Source: Gemmatimonadota bacterium
GTDB lineage: Bacteria; Gemmatimonadota; Gemmatimonadetes; Palauibacterales; KS3-K002
NCBI GenBank assembly: GCA_020344215.1
Contig: CP070815.1
Location: forward strand, 3,866,199 to 3,930,198
Reading direction: 5' to 3'
Length of the DNA stretch: 64,000 bases
The notes under the pieces are model-generated. The model ran no database searches, was not told the origin of the DNA, and saw nothing but the letters and a program-made list of their open reading frames with translations. The position numbers and the translations under genes are program-made. Positions within the stretch are counted from its first letter, which is position 1, and each line of letters starts with the position of its first letter. This document shows, piece after piece, positions 24,418 to 34,446 of this stretch.

Positions 24418-26241
24418 TCAGGTCACGCCCTCCCCAACGAACTGCAGCTCGTAGAGCCGCGCGTACAGCTCGCCTTTCGCCAGGAGCTCCTCGTGAGTGC
24501 CGTCCTCCGCCAACTCGCCGTGATGCATAACGAGTATGCGGTCGGCGTTCAGGATCGTGGAGAGGCGGTGCGCGATCACCAGGCTGGTGCGGCCGCGCAT
24601 CAGCTCTTCGAGCGCGGCCTGGATCTGCGCCTCGATCTCCGAGTCGACGGAGCTCGTCGCCTCGTCGAGAATGAGGATAGGCGGGTCGAAGGCGAGCGCG
24701 CGAGCGAACGAGAGTAGCTGCCGCTCACCGACACTCAGGCTCGCGCCGCGCTCGCCCAGCGGTTGGTCGTAGCCTTGCGGTAGCCGGCGGATGAAGCGGT
24801 CGGCGCCAACGCGGCTTGCCGCCGCCTCGACTTGCTCGTCGGAGATGTCGGTGCTCCCCATGCGGATGTTGAATCCGGCGCTGTCGCTGAAGAGGTATAC
24901 GTCCTGGAGGACGAGCTTCATCACCTGGCGCAGCTCGCGCTTCGCGAACTCGCGTATATCGAGCCCATCGAGCAGGATCGCGCCCCGCTGCGGGTCGTAG
25001 AAGCGCATCAGCAGGTTGATCAGGGTCGTCTTGCCGGCGCCCGTATGCCCGACGACGGCGAGCCGCTCGCCGGGGCGTGTCGTGAACGAGATGCCTTTGA
25101 GCACCCAATCGGGCGGCGAGCCGTCGTCCTTGTGGCCAGCCTTGTTGTAGGCGAACCAGACGTCGCGGAACTCTATCTCGCCGCCCAGCCGCCGCGGCAG
25201 CGGACGCGGCTGCTTCGGCTCGGGCACCGTCGGCTCGGTGTCGAGGAGCTTGAAGACCCTCTCCGAGCTGGCCATCGCACCCTGCAGGATGTTGAACTTC
25301 TCCGACAGGTCTTGGATGGGGCGGTAGAAGCGCCGCACGTACTGGAGGAAGGCGGCAATCACGCCGACGGTGAGTGTGCCCTCGAGGACGTGCATGCCGC
25401 CGTACCAGAGGACGAGGGCGACGGCGACGGCAGCCACCAGTTCGATGATCGGCCAGAAGAGAGCGTAGTAGGTGATCGAGCGCAGGTGCGCCTGCAGGTG
25501 ATCGGCGTTGATCTCCTTGAACTTGCCGGACTCCGGTTCTTCACGCCCAAAGAGCTGCACCACGCTCATACCGGTGATCCGCTCCTGAAGGAAGGCGTTG
25601 ATCCGGGCGAGCTTGACACGGATATCGCGGTAGCTGCGGCGCACGTTCACCCGGAACCAGTAGGCCGCGGCCCAGACCAGCGGGATCACCGTGAACGAGA
25701 CGAGGGCCAGCTTCCAGTTCATCGCGAGCATCACCGCGACGATAAACGCCAGGGTGAAGATGTCGCCGAAGATGGCCACGACCCCCGAGGTGAACATCTC
25801 GTTCAGCACCTCGACGTCGCTGGTCAGGCGAGTCATGAGGCGCCCGACCGGGTTACGATCGAAGAAGCGGAGGCTGAGCCGCTGCAGCTGGCTGAAGATC
25901 TGGGTGCGCAGATCGAACATCACCCGCTGGCCGATCCAGGTGGTGAGCAGCGTCTGCGCGTAACCGAGCAGCAGAGCGAGTACCAGAGCCAGCGTGTAGA
26001 TTCCGGCCAGGATCGCGAGGAAGGCCAGGTCGCGGGCCGGGATGGCCTGGTCGATGGCGACGGCGCTGAGGTACGGCCCGACCAACTCGAGGCCGGAGGC
26101 GGCGATGAGCATGACCACGGCCAGCGCCACCTTGGCCCGGTAGGGGCGCAGGTAGCGGAGCAGGCGGCGCATGAGGCGGGCGTCGTACGCCTTGCCGAGA
26201 GCCTCTTCCTCGTGGAAATCGAGATCTGGCGCTGGTTGCAT
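24418..26241 (-). CDS. ABC exporter, fused permease and ATPase
   Basis: This 607-residue protein has six membrane helices (about residues 35-310) and an ATPase domain (about 355-600). The ATPase carries Walker A GHTGAGKTT, a Q-loop near LVLQDVYLF, the signature as LSVGERQ in place of LSGGQ, Walker B ILILDEATSS and the H-loop IAHRLST. It is of the MsbA/YheH type, working as a dimer to export lipids or drugs. The substrate is unknown; the neighbouring waaA makes a lipid role conceivable, but that is weak. It is divergent from uvrA. Confidence 0.9.
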   Translation of the reverse strand: MQPAPDLDFHEEEALGKAYDARLMRRLLRYLRPYRAKVALAVVMLIAASGLELVGPYLSAVAIDQAIPARDLAFLAILAGIYTLALVLALLLGYAQTLLTTWIGQRVMFDLRTQIFSQLQRLSLRFFDRNPVGRLMTRLTSDVEVLNEMFTSGVVAIFGDIFTLAFIVAVMLAMNWKLALVSFTVIPLVWAAAYWFRVNVRRSYRDIRVKLARINAFLQERITGMSVVQLFGREEPESGKFKEINADHLQAHLRSITYYALFWPIIELVAAVAVALVLWYGGMHVLEGTLTVGVIAAFLQYVRRFYRPIQDLSEKFNILQGAMASSERVFKLLDTEPTVPEPKQPRPLPRRLGGEIEFRDVWFAYNKAGHKDDGSPPDWVLKGISFTTRPGERLAVVGHTGAGKTTLINLLMRFYDPQRGAILLDGLDIREFAKRELRQVMKLVLQDVYLFSDSAGFNIRMGSTDISDEQVEAAASRVGADRFIRRLPQGYDQPLGERGASLSVGERQLLSFARALAFDPPILILDEATSSVDSEIEAQIQAALEELMRGRTSLVIAHRLSTILNADRILVMHHGELAEDGTHEELLAKGELYARLYELQFVGEGVT

Positions 26242-26314
26242 AGGAGTCGAAGCTACGTGGAACGGGGAGACCCCGGAAGGGGTGTGGGGCGCGGACGTGG
26301 TGACGGCAAGTCCA

Positions 26315-26421
26315 GAATGTAGAATGTAGAATGCTCAATGTAGAATGCTGACGTAATGACGAACGCCGGGGTTCAGGTCGCTTCAGTATGCAGTATTCTA
26401 GATCCTGGATTTTGCATTCGG
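26315..26421. repeat. Heptamer tandem repeat, facing arms, locus 6
   Basis: The left arm (26315-26349) is GAATGTA twice, GAATGCT, CAATGTA, GAATGCT. The right arm (26385-26421) is AGTATGC, AGTATTC, TAGATCC, TGGATTT, TGCATTC. They lie in the divergent gap between the ABC exporter and uvrA, so both promoters must work around or within them. Confidence 0.75.
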
Positions 26422-26448
26422 CACTTGCCCCGTCCGGGATGGGGATAG

Positions 26449-29265
26449 ATGGAAGAGCGCATTCGCATTAGAGGCGCCCGCCAACACAATCTCAAGGGCA
26501 TCGACCTCGATATTCCCCACCGCTCGTTCACGGTGGTGACGGGGCCGTCGGGCTCGGGCAAGTCGTCGCTCGTCTTCGACACGATCTTTGCCGAGGCGCA
26601 GCGCCGCTACGTCGAGTCGCTGTCGACCTACGCTAAGCAGTTCCTCGAGCGGATGGAGAAGCCGGCGGTGGAGTCGGCGGATGGCGTGAGCCCGGCCGTC
26701 GCGATCCAGCAGAAGAACCCGACGAAGACCAGCCGCAGCACGGTCGGCACCGCCACCGAGGTCCACGACTACCTCAGGCTCCTATGGGCGCGGGTCGGGC
26801 GGACCTACTGCCCCGGCTGCGGCCGCGAGATCAGGCCCGACACGGTCCAGACGGCGGTCGACCGTGTGCGAAAGCTGGCCAAGGGGACACGTATCCAGAT
26901 CACCTTTCCACTGCCCCTCTCCTCGGAGGTCACCGACGAGCTGGTCGTCGAGAACCTCCGGGCGCTGGGGTTCATCCGGTTACTCGCGGACGGACGCGAG
27001 CTCTACTTGGGAGAATCGGACGGCGACGATACCCCGGGCCTGACCTCGGCGCGCGAGCTCCTCGTCGTAGTCGACCGGCTCAAGGCTGGCGCGGCGAAGC
27101 GGTCCCGACTCGCCGACTCGCTGGGGACGGCGTTCGCCGAGGGTGAGGGAGAGGCGGTGGTGTTGGCGGCGGCGGCGGACGGTGAAGAGGAGCGGCTCGC
27201 TTTTACCGAGCGGTTCCGCTGTCCCGACTGCGACCTGAGCTTCCCCGATCCGGTGCCGACCCTCTTCTCGTTCAACAGCCCGCTGGGCGCCTGTCCCACG
27301 TGCAACGGGTTCGGCGCGACCCTCGAGTTCGACCTGGACCTCGTCATCCCCGATCCCGAGCGCTCGCTGGCCGACGGCGCCGTGGATCCCTGGACCAAGC
27401 CGCGCTACGAGGACCGGCGTTACCAGCTGGGCGAGCTGGCACGCAAGCACAAGGTATCGATGCGGAAGCCGTGGAAACATCTGCCGGAGCGCTTCCGCAG
27501 GATCGTGCTACACGGCGAGCGCGGGTTCGAGGGTGTGCTGCAGCAGCTCGAGCGGCTGAAGCGGACGAAGCGGTACAAGCAGTACATCCGCGTTTTCGTC
27601 CGGCAGTACCAGACGCAGCAGACCTGCCCTGCGTGCGGCGGCGCGCGCCTGCGTCCCGAGGCGCTCAACGTGAAGGTGGCTGGCCGCACGATCGCCGAGG
27701 TGAGTGCGCTCCCGGTGGAGGAACTGCGTGAGTGGCTGAAGAGGTTGAAGCTGACGAAGCAGGAGAAAGCGATCGCCGAGACGATCGTGCGCGAGCTCAG
27801 GTCGCGGGTGACGTTCCTCGACGACGTGGGGCTCGGCTACCTCACACTCGACCGCCAGGCGCGGACGCTCTCCGGCGGCGAGGCTCAGCGCATCAACCTG
27901 GCCGATGCGCTGGGGAGCGCTTTGGTAGATGTGACCTACGTGCTGGACGAGCCGTCGATCGGCCTCCACCCCCGCGACACAGAGCGCCTCTACCGGTTGC
28001 TGGAACAGCTCCGCGATCTGGGGAACACGGTGCTGGTGGTGGAGCACGATCCGGCGGCGATTGAGCGGGCCGACCACGTGATCGAGCTGGGCCCGGCCTC
28101 GGGCGAGCACGGCGGCGAGCTGGTCTACGAGGGGAGCCTGCAAGGGCTCCTCGAGTCCGACTCGCTGACCGGCGTCTATCTCTCGGGCCGCGAGACGATA
28201 CCCTCGCCGGCGCACCGCCGTTCCGTAGACGGACCGCACATTGTCCTGGAGGGCGCGTGCTTGCACAACCTGGACGGGGTCGACGTGAAGGTGCCGATCG
28301 GCGCGCTCACCCTCGTTACCGGTGTGTCGGGGAGCGGTAAGTCGACGCTCGTGCACGACGTGTTGTACCGGGCGCTGGAGCGCCAGCTGGCGGGCCAGAC
28401 CAGCGCCAAGCAGCACCTGGGCGAGCCGGTGGGTGGGTACGCGGCGTTGAGGGGCAGCGGTGCGCTGTCCGGTGTCGTGCTCGTCGATCAGAGTCCGATC
28501 GGGCGCACGCCGCGCTCCAACGCGGTGACGTATCTGAAGGCCTACTCGGAGATCCGCCGAATCTTCGCGGAGCTGCCGGATGCCAAACGTCGCAAGTTCG
28601 GACCCGGCCACTTCTCCTTCAACGTGGCGGGCGGCCGTTGCGAGGAGTGCGAGGGTGCCGGTCAGCTTGAGGTGGAGATGCTCTTCCTCGCCGACGTCTT
28701 CGTGTCTTGCGATATGTGCGGCGCCAAGCGCTTCAAGCCAGAGGTACTCGAGGTACGCTACCGTGGACTCAACATCCACGAGGTGCTCAACCTGACGGTG
28801 GACCAGGCGATCAAGTTCTTCATTAGGGAAGACAAACTGGGCGAGATGCTGTGGCAGCTTCAACGGGTGGGACTCGGGTATCTCAGGCTGGGCCAGCCGG
28901 CGACCACGCTCTCCGGTGGAGAAGCGCAACGGCTGAAGCTGGCCCGCGAGCTGGCCACGGCGGGCCGCCGGGCCGGGCATAAGCTCTACCTGCTGGACGA
29001 GCCGACGACCGGGCTGCACCTGCACGACATTCGCAAGCTGCTGAGTGTGCTCGATCAGCTCATCGATGCCGGGAACACGGTCATCGTGATCGAGCACAAC
29101 CTCGAGGTGATCAAGCAGGCGGACTGGATCATCGACTTGGGGCCGGGCGCCGGTGCGCACGGAGGTCGCGTTGTTGCCATGGGGCGTCCGGAGGAGGTCG
29201 TGCGGGTCGAGGCCTCGTATACCGGGCGTTTTCTGAGAGAGCTGCTGGGGCGGCAAGTCGCGTGA
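26449..29265 (+). CDS. uvrA: Excinuclease ABC subunit A
   Basis: UvrA recognises bulky DNA damage and loads UvrB in nucleotide excision repair. The 938-residue protein has two ABC ATPase modules. Walker A sequences are GPSGSGKSS (32-40) and GVSGSGKST (about 625-633), with LSGGEAQR signatures in both halves, and [12 protein letters not shown] and [12 protein letters not shown] as Walker B regions. Zinc-binding cysteine pairs appear as CPGC, CPDC/CPTC, CPAC and CEECEG...CDMCG. Length is normal for the family. A heptamer repeat array sits just before it. Confidence 0.97.
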   Translation: MEERIRIRGARQHNLKGIDLDIPHRSFTVVTGPSGSGKSSLVFDTIFAEAQRRYVESLSTYAKQFLERMEKPAVESADGVSPAVAIQQKNPTKTSRSTVGTATEVHDYLRLLWARVGRTYCPGCGREIRPDTVQTAVDRVRKLAKGTRIQITFPLPLSSEVTDELVVENLRALGFIRLLADGRELYLGESDGDDTPGLTSARELLVVVDRLKAGAAKRSRLADSLGTAFAEGEGEAVVLAAAADGEEERLAFTERFRCPDCDLSFPDPVPTLFSFNSPLGACPTCNGFGATLEFDLDLVIPDPERSLADGAVDPWTKPRYEDRRYQLGELARKHKVSMRKPWKHLPERFRRIVLHGERGFEGVLQQLERLKRTKRYKQYIRVFVRQYQTQQTCPACGGARLRPEALNVKVAGRTIAEVSALPVEELREWLKRLKLTKQEKAIAETIVRELRSRVTFLDDVGLGYLTLDRQARTLSGGEAQRINLADALGSALVDVTYVLDEPSIGLHPRDTERLYRLLEQLRDLGNTVLVVEHDPAAIERADHVIELGPASGEHGGELVYEGSLQGLLESDSLTGVYLSGRETIPSPAHRRSVDGPHIVLEGACLHNLDGVDVKVPIGALTLVTGVSGSGKSTLVHDVLYRALERQLAGQTSAKQHLGEPVGGYAALRGSGALSGVVLVDQSPIGRTPRSNAVTYLKAYSEIRRIFAELPDAKRRKFGPGHFSFNVAGGRCEECEGAGQLEVEMLFLADVFVSCDMCGAKRFKPEVLEVRYRGLNIHEVLNLTVDQAIKFFIREDKLGEMLWQLQRVGLGYLRLGQPATTLSGGEAQRLKLARELATAGRRAGHKLYLLDEPTTGLHLHDIRKLLSVLDQLIDAGNTVIVIEHNLEVIKQADWIIDLGPGAGAHGGRVVAMGRPEEVVRVEASYTGRFLRELLGRQVA

Positions 29266-29385
29266 CGCCGCCGCGCCCGGGGCCCGGACGTTGACCCTGG
29301 CCTGCCATCTGACCATTTTCAGCGCGCTTCACCGTGGACAGGAATAGCATGTTTGAGTTGACTCACCCCCTCACCGGGCCGCGCC

Positions 29386-30396
29386 GTGAGTGAGCCCCGG
29401 CTTTCCGTGCTGCTCCCGTGTCGTGACGCCGCGGAGCACCTCCCGCAGGCCGTCCGCAGCCTCAAGCTGCAGACGTTCCGGGACTTCGAGGTCGTCGCCG
29501 TGAACGACGGCTCCCGGGATGAGACAGGCGACATCCTGGAACGCTGGGCGGCCAAGGACGACTGCGTCCGGGTGGCCCACCTGGAGCAGATCGGGCTCGC
29601 CAGGGCGCTGCAGGCAGGCGCCGATATGTGTCGCGGCGAGTACCTGGCGCGGGCGGACGCCGACGATGTGGCTCACCCGCGGCGGTTCGCCGAGCAGGTC
29701 GAGTACCTGTCGGCGCGCGGCGATGTGGCTGCCGCCGGCACCCATGTGCGCTACTTCCCTCACGAGGAGGTGGGGTGGGGCGCGCGCCGCTACCAGGGTT
29801 GGCTCAACCGGCTGGCCGACCCGGAGGAGCTCGCGCGAGATGTGTTCGTCGAGTGCCCCATCGCGCACCCGACGCTGATGATCCGGCGCTCGCTGTTCGC
29901 GGAGGTCGGCGGGTACCGCGCCAACGGCTGGCCCGAGGACTACGATCTCATCCTTCGCCTCCACGTGGCCGGGGCACGACTCGCCAACGTCCCCCGCGTC
30001 CTCCACTTCTGGCGCGAAGGTAACCACCGCGCCTCGCGGAACGATCCCCGCTACTTACCGGGAGCGTTTCGAAGCTGCAAGATCCACTACCTGCGCCGGA
30101 GTTGCCTCGAGGGGCGCGATGCGGTGAACATCTGGGGCGCCGGGCGCGTCGGCAAGGACTTCGCCCGCGCGCTCATCGACGAGGGGGTCACGGTCCGCGG
30201 CTTCTTCGACATCGACCCGCGTAAGATCGGCCAGGAGATCTACGGAGCGCCCGTCCGGGACGCTCGGGACGTTACCCACCACCGAGACACCTATCTGCTC
30301 GTGGCGGTCGGAGCCGCCGGCGCTCGGGAGCTCATCCGCCTGCAGCTCGACCAAGCAGGATTCGAGGAGCCCCAGGACTACCGCTGCGCTGCGTGA
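29386..30396 (+). CDS. Family 2 glycosyltransferase with C-terminal Rossmann-like domain
   Basis: This 336-residue protein has a GT2 domain (about residues 5-215): SVLLPCRDAAEHL, the DGS of VAVNDGSRDET, ARADADD as the metal-binding DxD, and WPEDYDLILRL as the ED catalytic region. After about residue 245 comes a nucleotide-binding-like fold (VNIWGAGRVGKDFARALIDEG, then FFDIDPRKIG). Such proteins usually act on cell-surface polysaccharides. The donor and acceptor are unknown. The start is a GTG without a clear ribosome binding site, 120 bp after uvrA. Confidence 0.85.
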   Translation: MSEPRLSVLLPCRDAAEHLPQAVRSLKLQTFRDFEVVAVNDGSRDETGDILERWAAKDDCVRVAHLEQIGLARALQAGADMCRGEYLARADADDVAHPRRFAEQVEYLSARGDVAAAGTHVRYFPHEEVGWGARRYQGWLNRLADPEELARDVFVECPIAHPTLMIRRSLFAEVGGYRANGWPEDYDLILRLHVAGARLANVPRVLHFWREGNHRASRNDPRYLPGAFRSCKIHYLRRSCLEGRDAVNIWGAGRVGKDFARALIDEGVTVRGFFDIDPRKIGQEIYGAPVRDARDVTHHRDTYLLVAVGAAGARELIRLQLDQAGFEEPQDYRCAA

Positions 30397-30856
30397 GCTG
30401 GCGAGCTGCGCGAGGTAGTCCCCCGCCGCCTCCCGTTAGACCCGGACGACCGCGCCCCCGCACTCGCGCCCGGCCTTCCCCCACCCACTGGTCATCTGGG
30501 GGGCCCGGAGCCCGCTCGATCGACAGGTTTCTCCCGCCCGGTGCAGCGCCGCGATAGGGCGCGAGAATCCCAGTGTTTAAGCGGTCTTTGGAGCCGTGGG
30601 ACGGGGTAGAGAGAGAGCCCCGTAACGGATAGATTAGAGGGATTGCAAGAACCCCGTGGAGCGAGGCGGACCGTAAGATAGAGTACATCCGACCGGGCAG
30701 GAGCCGGTGGGTGCGATCGCGGCGGGCGAGTTTGGAACATCACGGTACGACGGGTCCCGAATGTCGAATAACGAATGTCGAATACCGAATGTCGAAGGCT
30801 GGCTATTCGGTATTCGGCGTTCTGCATTCGTAATCCGGAGCGCGGCGAGGTAATCG
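30397..30856. other. Intergenic region upstream of gyrA
   Basis: This 460-bp gap holds a GC-rich first half with no credible gene, then the heptamer array at 30759-30838, which ends 18 bp before the gyrA start codon. The gyrA ribosome binding site (GAGG) lies between. No strong promoter pair is visible, so the gyrA promoter is probably upstream of the array and the array would then be in its mRNA leader. Confidence 0.6.
30759..30838. repeat. Heptamer tandem repeat, facing arms, locus 7
   Basis: The left arm (30759-30800) is GAATGTC, GAATAAC, GAATGTC, GAATACC, GAATGTC, GAAGGCT. The right arm (30804-30838) is TATTCGG twice, CGTTCTG, CATTCGT, AATCCGG. Only three bases separate the arms, so a tight hairpin can form directly before gyrA. 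Confidence 0.85.
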
Positions 30857-33310
30857 ATGGCGGAGAATAACGAGGAAAAGGTCTTTCCGCGCTTTCTCGA
30901 GGACGAGATGCGGGAGTCGTTCATCGACTACTCGATGAGCGTGATCGTGCAGCGAGCGCTGCCGGACGTGCGGGACGGTTTGAAGCCGGTGCACCGGCGG
31001 ATCCTGTACGCGATGCACGAGCTTGGGCTGGCGCCGAACCGGCCGCACAAGAAGAGCGCGTCGGTGGTAGGTGAGGTTCTGGGCAAGTACCACCCGCACG
31101 GGGACATGGCGGTGTACGACGCGCTCGTGCGGATGGTGCAGGACTTCTCGCTGCGTTACCCGCTGGTGAACGGGCAGGGCAACTTCGGCTCGATCGACGG
31201 AGATAGCGCGGCGGCGTACCGGTACACGGAAGCGCGGCTTGGCACGGTGGCGGTCGAGATGCTCGAGGACATCGAGAAGAGCACCGTCGACTTCTCAGCG
31301 AATTTCGATGACCGGCTCGAGGAGCCGACGGTGCTACCGGGTAAGTTCCCGAACTTACTCGTTAATGGCTCTGCGGGTATCGCCGTTGGGATGGCGACGA
31401 ACATACCGCCGCACAACCTGCGCGAGGTAGTGGCGGCGGCGAAGCACCTGATCGACAACCCGAAGGCGAAGGTCACCGACCTGATGAAGAAGGTGAAGGG
31501 TCCCGACTTCCCGACCGGTGGGATCGTGCATGGGAAGCAGGGGATCAACGCGGCATACAAGACGGGTCGTGGCCGGATCGTGGTGCGGGCGCGGGCGGAG
31601 ATCGACGAGGCGAAGCGCGGGGAGCGGATCGTCATCACCGAGATCCCGTTCATGGTCAACAAGACGCGCCTGATCGAGCAGATCGCCGAGCTGGCGCGTG
31701 AGCGCAGGGTGGAGGGGATAAGCGATCTGCGCGACGAGAGCGACCGCGAGGGCATGCGGATCGTCGTGGAGCTCAAGCGTGACGCGATCGCGCAGATCGT
31801 GCTGAACGGGCTGTACAAGCATACGCAGATGCAGTCGACCTTCGGCACGATCATGCTGGCGCTGGTCGATGGCGTGCCGAAGATCATGAACCTGCGCGAG
31901 ATCATCCAGCACTTCGTGGATCACCGCCACGAGGTGGTGGTGCGGCGCAGCAAGCACGATCTGCAGGTCGCAGAGGATCGCGAGCATATCCTCATCGGCC
32001 TCAAGAAGGCGGTCGACCATATCGACGCTGTGGTCGACATCATCAAGAAGGCGAAGGACCCGGAGCAGGCGGCGAAGAAGCTACGCAGCCGCTACAAGCT
32101 GACGCAGAAGCAGGCGGAAGCGATCCTCAACATGCGGCTGGCGCGGCTGACGGGCCTCGAAGTCGAGAAGCTGAAGGCGGAGCTGAAGGAGGTCCGGGCG
32201 CAGATCACGGAGCTGAAGGCCATCCTGGCCTCGAAGCGGCGGCGGATGACGATCATCAAGCGCGAGCTCGATGAGCTGGCGAAGAAGTATGGAGATGACC
32301 GTCGCACCCAGATCGCAGGGGAGATCGAGGACTTCTCGGTCGAGGATCTTATCCCCGAGGAGGAGATGGTAGTGACCGTCTCGCACGAGGGGTACATCAA
32401 GCGGATGCCGGTGGACACGTACCGGCGGCAGCGGCGCGGCGGCCGCGGCGTGGCGGGTATGGCGACGAAGGAGGAGGACTGGGTCGAGCGCCTGTTCGTG
32501 GCGTCCACGCACGACTACATCCTCTTCTTCACCGCCAGTGGGCGGGTGCACTGGCTCAAGGTCCATCAGGTGCCGCAGACCGGCCGCACAGCCCGCGGCA
32601 AGCCGATCGTCAACCTGATCCGTGTCAGCAAGGACGATAAGATCGCGGCGATGGTCCCGGTACGCGAGTTCCGCGAGGACCGTTACCTGCTGTTCGCCAC
32701 CCGGAAGGGGATGGTGAAGAAGACGTCGCTGGCCGCATACGCCAACGTTCGCTCGAGCGGGATAAACGCGATCAGTGTGGTCGGCGGCGACGAGCTGATA
32801 GATGTGCGGCTGACCCAGGAGGAGGATGAAGTCGTGCTCGCCACGCGCAACGGCAAGGCCATCCGCTTCGAGGAGGAGCAGGTCCGGGAGATGGGCCGTG
32901 TGGCGCGCGGTGTGAAGGGTATCGTCCTGGGCCGTGGCGACCGGGTGGTCGGTCTGGTCGTGGTCAGTGATGAAGCGGCGCTGCTGGTGGTGACGGAGAG
33001 GGGAATGGGCAAGCGGACCCAGATCTCCCAGTACCGGTTGCAGCGACGCGGCGGCAAGGGCGTGATCAACGTGCGCCTCTCCCCGAAGACCGGGAAGGTC
33101 GTGTCGATCAAGGAGGTTCGACCGGACGACGAGCTGGTGCTGATCACCCGGAGAGGGATCGTTAACCGCCAGCGGGTCAAGGAGATACGCGAGACGGGCC
33201 GCAACGCCCAGGGCGTCCGGGTGATCAATCTGGACCGCGGGGATCAGCTGGTCGACGTCACCCGCGTGGTCTCGGAGAAGCAGCAAGAGGAGCTGGCGGC
33301 GGCCGAGTAA
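30857..33310 (+). CDS. gyrA: DNA gyrase subunit A
   Basis: GyrA breaks and rejoins DNA in the gyrase tetramer that introduces negative supercoils. The 817-residue protein has the N-terminal breakage domain with catalytic Y123 (YRYTEARLG) and the quinolone-determining region [17 protein letters not shown]. The C-terminal beta-pinwheel carries the gyrase-specific GyrA box as QRRGGRG and a second copy QRRGGKG in a later blade, which favours gyrase over topoisomerase IV. At the position of E. coli Ser83 there is Met84; the acidic residue equivalent to Asp87 is kept. GAGG precedes the ATG by 7 bases. No gyrB lies in the window. Confidence 0.95.
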   Translation: MAENNEEKVFPRFLEDEMRESFIDYSMSVIVQRALPDVRDGLKPVHRRILYAMHELGLAPNRPHKKSASVVGEVLGKYHPHGDMAVYDALVRMVQDFSLRYPLVNGQGNFGSIDGDSAAAYRYTEARLGTVAVEMLEDIEKSTVDFSANFDDRLEEPTVLPGKFPNLLVNGSAGIAVGMATNIPPHNLREVVAAAKHLIDNPKAKVTDLMKKVKGPDFPTGGIVHGKQGINAAYKTGRGRIVVRARAEIDEAKRGERIVITEIPFMVNKTRLIEQIAELARERRVEGISDLRDESDREGMRIVVELKRDAIAQIVLNGLYKHTQMQSTFGTIMLALVDGVPKIMNLREIIQHFVDHRHEVVVRRSKHDLQVAEDREHILIGLKKAVDHIDAVVDIIKKAKDPEQAAKKLRSRYKLTQKQAEAILNMRLARLTGLEVEKLKAELKEVRAQITELKAILASKRRRMTIIKRELDELAKKYGDDRRTQIAGEIEDFSVEDLIPEEEMVVTVSHEGYIKRMPVDTYRRQRRGGRGVAGMATKEEDWVERLFVASTHDYILFFTASGRVHWLKVHQVPQTGRTARGKPIVNLIRVSKDDKIAAMVPVREFREDRYLLFATRKGMVKKTSLAAYANVRSSGINAISVVGGDELIDVRLTQEEDEVVLATRNGKAIRFEEEQVREMGRVARGVKGIVLGRGDRVVGLVVVSDEAALLVVTERGMGKRTQISQYRLQRRGGKGVINVRLSPKTGKVVSIKEVRPDDELVLITRRGIVNRQRVKEIRETGRNAQGVRVINLDRGDQLVDVTRVVSEKQQEELAAAE

Positions 33311-33456
33311 GCGGCAGGAGAAAGCGCTCGGTCGTTATTAAATGTTTTCGGTGTGCCGTTGACTTAACGGCTCGCTGGGCCGAGATTTGAAGCCTCCACT
33401 CCCCCCCGCCGGAACACCCTACCGTATCGTACACGGGTACCCTGGAGTCTGTAGAG

Positions 33457-34446
33457 ATGTCCCAGCTCGTCAGCATCGACGAGATACGTGCTGCCGCCGA
33501 GCGGATCGCTGCGGTGGCGCGGCGGACTCCGCTTCTGGCGGAGCGACGGGGCTCTCGCGCCGGCCTCGGGCGGCTGCGGCTCAAGTGCGAGAACCTGCAG
33601 CACGGCGGCGCCTTCAAGCTGCGTGGTGCCTACAACTTCATCGCCCAGCTGCCGGAGGCTGAGCGTTCCCGTGGTGTGATCACCTACTCGTCCGGCAACC
33701 ATGGCCGGGCGGTGGCGCTGGCGGCCCGGGAGCTGGGGCTGGCGGCGGTGGTGGTCGTGCCGGTCGACGCGCCGCAGATAAAGGTCGACGGCATTCGCCG
33801 CCTGGGCGCTGAGATCGTCGAGCAGGGCACGAAGTCGGTGGAGCGGCAGCGGCGGGCCGAGGCGATCGCCGCCGAGCGGGACCTGGCGATCGTGCCGCCC
33901 TTCGACCATCGGCAGATCATCGCCGGACAGGGTACGGTCGGGCTGGAGATCGTGGAGGAGTGGCCCGTGGTGGAGCGCGTCCTGGTACCGGTGGGCGGCG
34001 GAGGGCTGCTCGCCGGTGTGGCGGCGGCGGTGCGGGCACTGGCGCCGGAGGCGGAGGTGTTCGGGGTGGAGCCGCTGGGGGCGGCCTCGATGCACGCGTC
34101 GCTGGTAGCGGGCCACCCGGTGGAGCTCGAGTCGGTGGCGAGCGTGGCCGACGGCCTGAAGCCAGTTCGACCGGGCGACCTCACCTTCGAGCACGCCCAA
34201 TCGCTGGTCGAGGAGATACTGCTGGTGGAGGACGAGGACATCCTCCGCGCCCTCGCTTGGTGCGCCGAGGAGCACCGCCTGCTGGTGGAGCCGAGCGGTG
34301 CGGCGACGGTGGCGGCCCTGCTGGCCGAGAAGGTCCCCGGCCCTACAGGGCCGACCGTCGCTGTCATTTCCGGGGGGAACGTCGACCCGGTCGCCTGGGG
34401 TAAGTGGGTAAGCGAGTACGGAACCGCGACAGCCGGAGCGGCATGA
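33457..34446 (+). CDS. Threonine/serine dehydratase, PLP-dependent
   Basis: This 329-residue fold-type II PLP enzyme should deaminate threonine or serine to the 2-keto acid. It has the lysine motif GGAFKLRGA (K54), the substrate loop SSGNHG, and the phosphate-binding loop GGGGLLAG, followed by a final GGNVDP. It lacks the C-terminal ACT-like regulatory domain of biosynthetic IlvA, so it is more like catabolic TdcB or serine racemase types. Its stop overlaps the ATG of the next gene, a diguanylate cyclase, as ATGA. Confidence 0.88.
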   Translation: MSQLVSIDEIRAAAERIAAVARRTPLLAERRGSRAGLGRLRLKCENLQHGGAFKLRGAYNFIAQLPEAERSRGVITYSSGNHGRAVALAARELGLAAVVVVPVDAPQIKVDGIRRLGAEIVEQGTKSVERQRRAEAIAAERDLAIVPPFDHRQIIAGQGTVGLEIVEEWPVVERVLVPVGGGGLLAGVAAAVRALAPEAEVFGVEPLGAASMHASLVAGHPVELESVASVADGLKPVRPGDLTFEHAQSLVEEILLVEDEDILRALAWCAEEHRLLVEPSGAATVAALLAEKVPGPTGPTVAVISGGNVDPVAWGKWVSEYGTATAGAA

